A stretch of 64,000 nt of DNA from Streptomyces sp. BK340. GTDB lineage: Bacteria > Actinomycetota > Actinomycetes > Streptomycetales > Streptomycetaceae. Shown in pieces: positions 57,637 to 64,000 of this stretch (position 1 is the first letter of the stretch; every line of letters starts with the position of its first letter). The stretch is taken from positions 124,001-188,000 of the forward strand of contig NZ_VISR01000012.1 in NCBI RefSeq assembly GCF_007827595.1, read 5' to 3'. The notes under the pieces were generated by a model, which did no database searches, had not been told where the DNA came from, and was given only the letters and a program-made list of their open reading frames with translations. The position numbers and the translations under genes were made by a program.

Positions 57637-58332
57637 TCAGGCCCCCGCATCCACGGCCACCGGCCGGAGCACCAAGTGGCCGTCCATGCGGGTCGCCGCC
57701 ATGGCGAACGGGAACGTGTCCGCCTCCAGGCACATCGCAGCGTCCTCGGGGTGGACACCCTCCCAGCCGAGTCGAACACCCTTCGCGAGCCGGGCGGCGC
57801 CGTCGGAGTGCCGGGCCCGGTCCAGGTAGGGCGCGGGATCGGCGGTGGGTGAGCCGGCGCGGGCCGCGATGTACTGGGCGCAGGCCAGATCCTCCTCGGC
57901 CCGCCCGCCGTCCCCGGTGACGACGAAGGTCACCGTGTCCGGCCGGGCTCGCCGCAGGACCTCGGCGGTCGCCCCGGCCACCAGGAAACTCGCGCACAGC
58001 AGCAGCCGCGCGTCCGCGACCGCCAGCGCTCCGGCCGTCCCGGCGGTGGTCTTCTGCACGACCGTGCGGCCCCGCACGTCGAGCGAGCGCAGCAGGGCGG
58101 GCGAGTTGGCCAGGTCGAACCCCGGCACCGGCGGCCCGTCCTGAAACGCCAGCCAGCCCGGGTGGCGGGTCTTCAGCCCCAGGGCCTCCTCCTGCGTACC
58201 GGCGAAGACGATCTTCTCCGCGCCGCGCCGGAACGCCCAGGCGGCGACGGTGAACGCGCGCATCACGTCGACGACCACGGCGACGTCGGGGGAGACCGGC
58301 CGATCGGGGATCCCGGTGAAAGTGGGCTGCAT
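57637..58332 (-). CDS. comB: 2-phosphosulfolactate phosphatase family protein (ComB-like)
   Basis: 231 residues. The family pattern is clear: VVVDVMRAFTVAAWAFRRGA at the N-terminus, FDLANSPALLRSLDVRGR (conserved NSP), VVQKTTAGTAGALAVADA and VTGDGGRAEEDLACAQYIAA. The founding enzyme makes sulfolactate in coenzyme M synthesis; in Streptomyces, which lacks coenzyme M, the role is probably different. The ATG at 58332 is chosen; a TTG at 58350 is the alternative. Confidence 0.82.
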   Translation of the reverse strand: MQPTFTGIPDRPVSPDVAVVVDVMRAFTVAAWAFRRGAEKIVFAGTQEEALGLKTRHPGWLAFQDGPPVPGFDLANSPALLRSLDVRGRTVVQKTTAGTAGALAVADARLLLCASFLVAGATAEVLRRARPDTVTFVVTGDGGRAEEDLACAQYIAARAGSPTADPAPYLDRARHSDGAARLAKGVRLGWEGVHPEDAAMCLEADTFPFAMAATRMDGHLVLRPVAVDAGA

Positions 58333-58372
58333 CGCTCCATGATGCGGCAACCGGCCCTCGCGCAGGGGAAGT

Positions 58373-58660
58373 TCAGTACTCCGCAGGTCCGGGCGGCAGC
58401 GTGCGGGCGGCGCGCAGGCTGCGCAGCGCGAGGAGCAGGACGGCGATGTCGTCCAGGTAGACCGGGTCGGGCAACAGGTCGGTGGGCAGCACCAGATACA
58501 GGATCGCGCCCCAGAACACCCAGCGCGGCCCCGTCGGCAGCCCGGCCCGCTGCAGGGTCCGCCGGGCGCGCACCAGCCGCACGAGCAGCCAGACGGCCAC
58601 GCCGAGCAGCAGCGCCGCGACGACGCCGACGATCACCAGCAGGGTCGTGGTGGAATCCAT
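58373..58660 (-). CDS. DUF1232/YkvA-type small membrane protein
   Basis: 95 residues. An N-terminal helix (LLVIVGVVAALLLGVAVWLL) and a second hydrophobic segment with the YkvA signature WGAILYLVLPTDLLPDPVY followed by LDDIAVLLLALRSL. The family is widespread and of unknown function. The next gene upstream starts 22 bp away in the same direction. Confidence 0.8.
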   Translation of the reverse strand: MDSTTTLLVIVGVVAALLLGVAVWLLVRLVRARRTLQRAGLPTGPRWVFWGAILYLVLPTDLLPDPVYLDDIAVLLLALRSLRAARTLPPGPAEY

Positions 58661-58682
58661 GCGGCCTCCTGTCCCTCCTGGC

Positions 58683-59864
58683 TCACGCCGGGTCGGTGGT
58701 GTCCGTGCCGTCGCCGTCGGGGGAGGCGTCCGGGCGCGAACCCTTCGTGCTGAACTTCAGCCGTTCGAAGGTCCGTGTCAACTGCTGCAGCGCGGAGGGC
58801 GTCCGGTCGCCGGGCCGCTCCGGCCGGCGGGGCGAGGTGTGCGGGGCGGGCGCGTCGCGGTAGGCGGCCAGTGCCTGGTGGGCCTGCTCGGCGGCCTCCC
58901 GGTACAGGTCCCGGGACTTCGTCATGGCCTCCAGCGCCTCGGCGTACATCGCGACCAGTCGGCGTTCCCGCTCCAGCTCCTCCTGGAGGGTCAGCAGGGT
59001 CCAGTTGTCGCGCAGGTCCGCCAGCGCCTCCGCGGCGCCCCGCGGCAGCGGCCGGGGCAGGGCGGCGAACTGCCGCAGGGTCGCGACGAGTTCGGTCGGC
59101 TCGGAGCCGTCCAGGAAGACGCTGCGCACACTGTGTTCCCGGCGGTCGTAGCCCTCCGGCGCGGGGTCCGGTGGCAGCAGTACGGCACCGCCGCGCGGCA
59201 CCTCGACGCCGAGGTCCTTCAACGCCCAGTTGACGGCTCGGAGCTGCTGCGGCGCGGCCCGGTGCTCCAGCACGCGGTGCCGCAGCCCGGGCGGCAGCAG
59301 CTGGGCCAGCGGCAGCCGGCCGCGCTCGTCCGGGGTCATCGCCTCGTGCACGACGAGGTTCACGCACCACGCCTCGCGGGACGCGCCCCGCAGCCGGCGC
59401 CGCATCTCCTTGTCGTCCTCGGGCAGCGCGTTCACCTGCCGGAAGCGCAGGCCCGCCACGGTGGGGTGGTGGTCCCAGGCACCGTCGGCGCCCTCCGCCG
59501 GCCCGGCCTCGGGCCAGAACAGCGTCGCAGGCGAGGGCCAGGCCTCGTCCCAGGGGCGCTCCGCCTCCGCGACGAGCGTCCACTGCCGCCCCTCGGGCCG
59601 GTCCTGCAGGGGGACGAGGGTGAGGCGGGCCCGCACGGCCACGGTGCTGTCGGCCCGCCAGCGCGCCTCGAAGATCTGTTCGCGGGATTGCTCGGGGGAT
59701 TCCCCGGTCACAGGGGGCTCGGCGAAGTCGTCGATGTCCCCGCTCTCCCTGTGTCGGCGCAGGGTGCGGCGGACGACGTCCTCGGCGGTGGGACCGGTGT
59801 GGCGGCCCCGGGCCGCCCAGAGGGTCTGCGGAATGGTGGCGTGGTCGGTGGCGGAGTTCGACAT
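58683..59864 (-). CDS. Hypothetical protein with C-terminal coiled coil
   Basis: 393 residues, no membrane segment. The first ~270 residues are Pro/Arg/Trp-rich and globular (LVAEAERPWDEAWPSPATLF, VNLVVHEAMTPDERGRLPL). Residues ~285-345 form a heptad-patterned helix (LQEELERERRLVAMYAEALE). The tail is disordered and acidic. Not recognised; probably a conserved Streptomyces protein. It shares its orientation with the DUF1232 gene 22 bp downstream. Confidence 0.65.
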   Translation of the reverse strand: MSNSATDHATIPQTLWAARGRHTGPTAEDVVRRTLRRHRESGDIDDFAEPPVTGESPEQSREQIFEARWRADSTVAVRARLTLVPLQDRPEGRQWTLVAEAERPWDEAWPSPATLFWPEAGPAEGADGAWDHHPTVAGLRFRQVNALPEDDKEMRRRLRGASREAWCVNLVVHEAMTPDERGRLPLAQLLPPGLRHRVLEHRAAPQQLRAVNWALKDLGVEVPRGGAVLLPPDPAPEGYDRREHSVRSVFLDGSEPTELVATLRQFAALPRPLPRGAAEALADLRDNWTLLTLQEELERERRLVAMYAEALEAMTKSRDLYREAAEQAHQALAAYRDAPAPHTSPRRPERPGDRTPSALQQLTRTFERLKFSTKGSRPDASPDGDGTDTTDPA

Positions 59865-60185
59865 GGGCCAATCTGCTGATGGGGGCGGGTGCGCCTCCCA
59901 GTATCACCGCCCGGGGGCGGTACGGGTCGGGCGGGGCCCCGGGGTGGCGCGCCGCCGCGGCCGTGCGCCCCGCGTACGGGGTGTGCGCCCCGCACCCGGG
60001 GGACGCGGCGCCCGCCTCACATGAGCGCTGTTCACACGTCCCCGGACCGTCCCTCGGTACCGAAAACTGTCCGTCGAACGGGGTCCGCCCTCCCATCCGT
60101 TCAGGGGCAGGCCCCGTTCACCATGCGCGGCGAGCCCGCCGGGTCTCGCCCGGGACGGCCGTGCCCGCCCGGCACACGACTCGAT
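59865..60185. other. Intergenic region between divergent genes
   Basis: Very GC-rich and without a convincing gene. GAACGGGG (60076-60083) and CCCCGTTC (60112-60119) form an 8-bp dyad, and GTGCGCCCCGC occurs at 59963 and 59983. Both may be incidental. Confidence 0.3.
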
Positions 60186-60206
60186 ATATATCGGCTGCCG
60201 ATATAT
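60186..60206. promoter_or_regulatory. PadR operator overlapping a -10 element
   Basis: ATATATCGGC-T-GCCGATATAT is a perfect palindrome with 10-bp arms, exceptional in this GC context and of the kind bound by PadR proteins. It contains TATATT (60202-60207), a -10 placed 8 bases before the ATG at 60216, so the mRNA is probably leaderless or nearly so. Autorepression is the obvious reading. Confidence 0.75.
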
Positions 60207-60215
60207 TCTGCTCGC

Positions 60216-60608
60216 ATGGCATCGAGGAACATGACCAGAGCGGCGTTCTTCGTCCTCACGGCGCTGGCCGACCAGCCGCGGCACGGCTACGGCATCCTGC
60301 GCGAGGTCGAGGAGCTGTCCGACGGAGAGGTGCAGTTGCGGGTCGGCACCCTTTACGGGGTGCTGGACCGGCTGACCGCCGACGGACTGATCGTGCTGGA
60401 CCGGGAGGAGGTGCAGCAGGGCCGCCTGCGGCGCTACTACCGGCTCACCGAGGACGGAGTGGCGGCCCTCGACGCGGAGGCGGAGCGCATGGCCGCCGGC
60501 GCCGGTGCCGCCAAGCGGCGCATCGCCGAGGGCCGCCGGGCCGCCGCACCGGCCGACACCGCCCCCGAACGCCCCACGGCACCCGGACTCGCGGGAGGCT
60601 TCGCATGA
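60216..60608 (+). CDS. PadR family transcriptional regulator
   Basis: 130 residues: a winged helix (MTRAAFFVLTALADQPRHGY, VGTLYGVLDRLTADGLIVLD) with the wing GRLRRYYRLTEDG, then one dimerisation helix. ATG 60216 is placed just downstream of a perfect operator; longer in-frame extensions to 59889 are rejected. It overlaps the membrane-protein gene by 4 bases (ATGA). PadR/membrane-protein pairs commonly form stress or antibiotic response operons. Confidence 0.9.
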   Translation: MASRNMTRAAFFVLTALADQPRHGYGILREVEELSDGEVQLRVGTLYGVLDRLTADGLIVLDREEVQQGRLRRYYRLTEDGVAALDAEAERMAAGAGAAKRRIAEGRRAAAPADTAPERPTAPGLAGGFA

Positions 60609-61621
60609 CCACGCTGCTGGAATCCCGCTACCGTGCCGTCCTTCGCCTGCTCCCCGCCTACTACCGGCGTGAACGGGAGGAGGAGATGGTCGAGACGTAC
60701 CTGTGGGACGTCGACCGCGACACACAGGACCAGAGCCGGCCCACCCTGGGCGAGGCGGCGAGCATCGCGGCCCTCGCCGTGCGCAGCCGGCTGGGAGCGC
60801 CGGGGGCGCCGCGCCGCTACGTCCTCCTCGGCTCGACCGTCCGGCTCTTCGCGCTGTTCGCCGTGCTGGTCCAGGCGGCCGCGGGGGTCGTCGAGCTGGT
60901 CCTGGAGCTGACCTGGGCCGTCGGCCGGGGCGGCTCGGGGCGGCACCTGTTCCTGTCGCAGTTCACCGGCCAGGGACTGCTCACCGCGGTGGTCACCGCC
61001 GCCCAGTGGATCCTTCCGCTGCTGTGGACGGTCGCGTACTTCGCCCTCCTTCACGACCGCCGACGCCTCGCCCGGACGGCCGCGCTGTGCGCCGCGCTGC
61101 CCACCCTCTGGCCGCTGCTCGGCCCGCTGACGGGCGCCATGGTCCCCGCGGACCCGGCGTTCGCCGCCTCCTTCGGGCTTCTGGCCTGGCTGCCGGCCCT
61201 CGCGCTGTGCGCCTCCCACCACCGGGACGCACCCCCGGCCCGGCTCCCCGCCGGTACCCCAGGGCTGGTCCTCATGACCGCCTGCGTGGTGATGGGGGCG
61301 TCCATCGTGGTGCTGCCCGCCCTCCCCGACCTGGCGTGGGCCCCCGCGAGCTGCTTCGTCGTCGGCGCGTCCGGCTGGCTCCTGTGGCAGACCCGGAGCG
61401 GTGACCGTACGACACCGGGCGGCGCGCTCGCCCTGGCCGCTCTCGGCCTGCTGATCCTGGCCGTCCGGGTCGCGGCTCTCTATCCCTGGCTCCATGTGCC
61501 CGTGCCCGGCGCCTACCTCGGCGGCGGTCTCGTGCAGACGGCCGCGCTCGCCCTGCTGACCCCGACGCTCGCGGTGGTCGGCCGCCGGGACCTGGCCGCG
61601 GCCGAGCCGGAACTGTCGTGA
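60605..61621 (+). CDS. Integral membrane protein paired with PadR
   Basis: 338 residues. The first ~65 residues resemble the cytoplasmic helix bundle of HAAS/DUF1700-like proteins that accompany PadR regulators (YRAVLRLLPAYYRREREEEM). About seven membrane helices follow (first at ~78-98). No catalytic motif. Coupled start with the PadR gene implies it is the regulated partner. Sensor, transporter or permease-like function cannot be told. Confidence 0.75.
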   Translation: MTTLLESRYRAVLRLLPAYYRREREEEMVETYLWDVDRDTQDQSRPTLGEAASIAALAVRSRLGAPGAPRRYVLLGSTVRLFALFAVLVQAAAGVVELVLELTWAVGRGGSGRHLFLSQFTGQGLLTAVVTAAQWILPLLWTVAYFALLHDRRRLARTAALCAALPTLWPLLGPLTGAMVPADPAFAASFGLLAWLPALALCASHHRDAPPARLPAGTPGLVLMTACVVMGASIVVLPALPDLAWAPASCFVVGASGWLLWQTRSGDRTTPGGALALAALGLLILAVRVAALYPWLHVPVPGAYLGGGLVQTAALALLTPTLAVVGRRDLAAAEPELS

Positions 61622-61636
61622 CCGGCGCGCCCCGGC

Positions 61637-62602
61637 TCAGTGCGGGAACGCCCGGGGCGCCCGCTGGCGCGGCAGCTCGTCCCGGAACCCGGCGATCGCC
61701 GAGCTGATCTGCCGCATCAGCATCGTGCCCTCCAGTCGGTCGAGGTAGAGGTTCGCACGGGCCAGCGCGGGCAGGTCCACACAGAAGTAGAGGGACATCA
61801 GCGGGTTGACGAACAGCTCGCTGTCCCGGGTGCGCTCGGTGAACCGCACGTCACCGAAGTCCCCGCGCACGGCGGCCGCGACCGAGCCGTGGACGATGCT
61901 GGGGTGGCTCTCGTGGCACTGCTGGGCGTGCGCCACCGCGTCGAGATAGAGCGCGCCCTCCTGGCTCGCCCCGGGGAGCGAGAACGCGCCGAGATAAGCG
62001 CCCTCGCGGTCCAGGGCGGCCAGGTTCTCCAGGAACAGGGAGTGGTTGACGCCGTGGTAGGCGTCCACCCCGAAGCCCAGGCAGGCCACCAGCCGGTGCG
62101 GGACCTCGTCGAGACCGGCGACGGCGGCCAGGCTCGCCATGTCCTCCTCCGGCGTGCCGAGCCCGTGTTCGTCCCCGCGCATCAGGATGTCGGTACCGCC
62201 GTCCACCAGCACGACGGCGTCCACGCCGCCCAGATGATCGAGGAGCGCCCGGTAGGCGGCGCGCAGCGGCTCGACGCCCGTACGGGGAAAGGCGTACACG
62301 GTGTCGGGCATCCCCTGCGACCCGAGCCATCGGGCGAGCGCGCGCTCGGGGAAGTAGTCGCCGCGCAGCGGGGTGTCCGGACGGACGGCGGCGACGTCCT
62401 CCGCCACCCAGGTGTCCAGATTCAGGCCGTACAGGTCGGAGAAGGACAGGTTGGCCAGGTGGACCTCCGCACCGGCCGACCGCAGTGCGAACGCCAGGGG
62501 CAGTCCGGCGTAGACGTCGAAACCGCCGCCCGCACCGGCGACGAGCACCCGGCGCGCCTCGCGCAGGCGGGTGAAGAAGAGGGGCTCACGCAGGGAGAAC
62601 AC
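61637..62602 (-). CDS. DUF1152 family protein
   Basis: 321 residues. It starts with a Rossmann-like VLVAGAGGGFDVYAGLPLAF, followed by DAVVLVDGGTDILMRGDEHG, a conserved Asp/Gly cluster typical of DUF1152, and VACLGFGVDAYHGVNHS. Function of the family is unknown; the nucleotide-binding-like loop and GGTD motif suggest an enzyme. GTG start at 62602. The gene follows the ferredoxin reductase gene but a strong terminator stands between them. Confidence 0.75.
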   Translation of the reverse strand: MFSLREPLFFTRLREARRVLVAGAGGGFDVYAGLPLAFALRSAGAEVHLANLSFSDLYGLNLDTWVAEDVAAVRPDTPLRGDYFPERALARWLGSQGMPDTVYAFPRTGVEPLRAAYRALLDHLGGVDAVVLVDGGTDILMRGDEHGLGTPEEDMASLAAVAGLDEVPHRLVACLGFGVDAYHGVNHSLFLENLAALDREGAYLGAFSLPGASQEGALYLDAVAHAQQCHESHPSIVHGSVAAAVRGDFGDVRFTERTRDSELFVNPLMSLYFCVDLPALARANLYLDRLEGTMLMRQISSAIAGFRDELPRQRAPRAFPH

Positions 62603-62620
62603 CTCAGGACCCTAACAGGG

Positions 62621-62665
62621 GCCCTGGGAGGCCTCGTTGGACTCGCTTCCGAGGCCTCCCAGGGC
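62621..62665 (-). terminator. 16-bp perfect hairpin between ferredoxin reductase and DUF1152 genes
   Basis: GCCCTGGGAGGCCTCG (62621-62636) pairs without mismatch with 62650-62665 over a 13-nt loop, 12 bases past the reductase stop. No U-run, which is common in Streptomyces terminators. Confidence 0.7.
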
Positions 62666-62676
62666 GCTCCCGGGAA

Positions 62677-64000
62677 TCAGGCTCCGCTCTCCCGGAGCAT
62701 GTCCTCGCGCTCGACGATCTTCACGCGCTCACGGCCCTGCGGCTCGCCAAGGGCTCGCTCGGCGGCGTCCAGCTTGTACCAGCCCTCCCAGGTGGTGAAG
62801 CGGACCTCGCGCTCGGCGAGGAACGCGTCCACGGACTCCGGCGCGGGGGAGTCCGGGGTGTGCAGACGGCCGTTCGCGAAGTCGTCCAGCAGGTTGGACA
62901 CGGTCTCGTTGGCGTCACCCTTGGTGTGGCCGATCAGGCCGACCGGGCCGCGCCGGATCCAGCCGGTGACGTACGTCGACCGGAGGTGGTTGCCGCTCTC
63001 CTCGATGACCCGGCCGCCCTGGTCCGGGACCGTGCCGGACTCGATGTCCCACGGCAGCTTGGGCAGCTTGTCGGAGAGGTAGCCGACGGCGCGGTAGACC
63101 GCGGTGACGTCCCAGTCCTTGAACTCGCCGGTGCCCTTGACGTTGCCGGTGCCGTCGAGGGCGGTGCGCTCGGTGCGCAGGCCGACCACCCTGCCGTCCT
63201 CGCCGAGGATCTCCGAGGGCGACTCGAAGAAGTGCAGGAACAGCTTGTGGGGCCGGTCGCCGACGTCCCGGATCGCCCAGTTCTCCAGGGTCTTGGCGAC
63301 CATGTCGGCCTGCTTGTTGCCGCGCCGGGTCTCGATCGAGCCCGCGTCGTAGTCGATGTCCTCGGGGTCGACGATGACCTCGATGTTGGGGGAGTGGTCC
63401 AGCTCGCGCAGCTCCATCGGGCTGAACTTGGCCTGTGCCGGGCCACGGCGGCCGAAGACGTGGATCTCCACGGCCTTGTTCGCCTTCAGGCCGTCGTAGA
63501 CGTTCGCGGGTATCTCGGTCGGCAGCAGCTCGTCCGCCGTCTTGGCGAGGATCCGGGCCACGTCGAGCGCCACGTTGCCGACGCCGAGCACGGCGACCTT
63601 CTCGGCCTCCAGCGGCCAGGTGCGCGGCACGTCCGGGTGGCCGTCGTACCAGGACACGAAGTCGGCGGCGCCGTACGAACCTTCCAGCTCGATGCCCGGG
63701 ACCGGCAGATCCCGGTCGGCCGTCGCGCCGGTGGAGAAGATCACCGCGTCGTAGAAGGAACGCAGGTCGTCCAGGCTGATGTCGTTCGGGTAGTCGACGT
63801 TGCCGAACAGCCGGATCTGGGGCTTGTCGAGCACCTGGTGCAGGGCGGTGATGATGCCCTTGATGCGCGGGTGGTCGGGCGCCACGCCGTACCGGATCAG
63901 GCCGAACGGGGCGGGCATCCGCTCGAAGAGGTCGATGGAGACGCCGGGGTCGGCGGCCACCTCGGACTTGAGCAGGGCGTCGGCGGCGTAGATCCCGGCG
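62677..64000 (-). CDS. Ferredoxin/adrenodoxin-type NADP+ reductase (5' end outside window)
   Basis: About 441 residues of an FprA-like flavoprotein; the N-terminal FAD GxGxxG is beyond the window edge. Visible: APFGLIRYGVAPDHPRIKG (FAD-domain signature of adrenodoxin reductases), AVLGVGNVALDVARILAK (NADP Rossmann loop), VFGRRGPAQAKFSPMELREL (NADP 2'-phosphate Arg pair), and TGWIRRGPVGLIGHTKGDA near the C-terminus, the usual GIG-type FAD contact. It passes electrons from NADPH to ferredoxin, for example for cytochromes P450. Confidence 0.9.
   Translation of the reverse strand, partial: AGIYAADALLKSEVAADPGVSIDLFERMPAPFGLIRYGVAPDHPRIKGIITALHQVLDKPQIRLFGNVDYPNDISLDDLRSFYDAVIFSTGATADRDLPVPGIELEGSYGAADFVSWYDGHPDVPRTWPLEAEKVAVLGVGNVALDVARILAKTADELLPTEIPANVYDGLKANKAVEIHVFGRRGPAQAKFSPMELRELDHSPNIEVIVDPEDIDYDAGSIETRRGNKQADMVAKTLENWAIRDVGDRPHKLFLHFFESPSEILGEDGRVVGLRTERTALDGTGNVKGTGEFKDWDVTAVYRAVGYLSDKLPKLPWDIESGTVPDQGGRVIEESGNHLRSTYVTGWIRRGPVGLIGHTKGDANETVSNLLDDFANGRLHTPDSPAPESVDAFLAEREVRFTTWEGWYKLDAAERALGEPQGRERVKIVEREDMLRESGA

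Noticed and set aside
1..64000. CRISPR arrays or rRNA genes
   Set aside because: No regularly spaced direct repeats with unique spacers and no rRNA-like stretch were seen on either strand.

Overview
The window is a very GC-rich actinobacterial chromosome segment, almost certainly Streptomyces. Signs of this are the strong G/C third-position bias, many GTG starts, sugar ABC transporters without their own ATPase, Tat lipoproteins, a 20S proteasome beta subunit, two large SpoIIE-type phosphatases, and BlaI/M56 and PadR pairs. No rRNA, CRISPR array, integrase or secondary-metabolite cluster is present. One truncated tRNA 3' end is the only RNA-gene trace.

Layout. Positions 1-6.1 kb hold catabolism: the end of a class III homoprotocatechuate dioxygenase, a FAH-family isomerase/decarboxylase, a TetR regulator, then an amino-acid/polyamine permease, an aldehyde dehydrogenase and a gamma-glutamyl hydrolase (PuuC/PuuD-like). 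Positions 6.1-9.7 kb hold a MarR regulator, an ATP-grasp protein, a peptidoglycan-binding membrane protein and small unknowns. Positions 9.7-26.2 kb are a carbohydrate region: RpiR regulator, GT-C glycosyltransferase, a Tat-exported PAP2 phosphatase with an autotransporter-type repeat, then a BadF-type sugar kinase divergent from a ROK regulator. The regulator is followed by a sugar ABC transporter, an uncharacterised glycan enzyme, and a beta-phosphoglucomutase/GH65 phosphorylase pair. Positions 26.2-38 kb hold a BlaI-M56 pair, two membrane glycan/lipid genes, an orphan proteasome beta subunit, a DedA-PAP2-PAP2 operon, an iron operon in which EfeU and EfeO are fused, and a nickel permease with a Nur-box-like site. 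CTAC/GTAG dyads in front of several of these genes resemble BlaI operators.

Positions 38-43 kb hold a possible MITE with 19-bp inverted repeats, an APC permease operon and a transhydrogenase. Positions 43-46.4 kb are a lower-GC, decayed accessory island. It contains an orphan membrane protein, a deleted IS5-type transposase, a 707-bp element with ~25-30-bp terminal inverted repeats enclosing a MazF/PemK-like toxin gene with no visible antitoxin, a tRNA 3' fragment of the kind left at attachment sites, and two broken genes. Positions 46.4-64 kb return to ordinary chromosome: XRE-cupin/MFS, GH15, two PP2C signalling proteins, a membrane protein with four exactly spaced 33-residue repeats, ComB, PadR with a membrane partner, a DUF1152 protein and a ferredoxin-NADP reductase that runs off the window.

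Functional logic: the sugar cluster looks like a complete uptake-phosphorylation-regulation module (lipoprotein plus two permeases, kinase, ROK repressor, operators). The metal genes are preceded by plausible iron and nickel control sites. The strongest candidates for something unusual are the toxin-carrying TIR element, the orphan prcB, the shared BlaI-like operators and the TIR element after the nickel permease. All functions are inferred by reading the sequence; no database search was possible.
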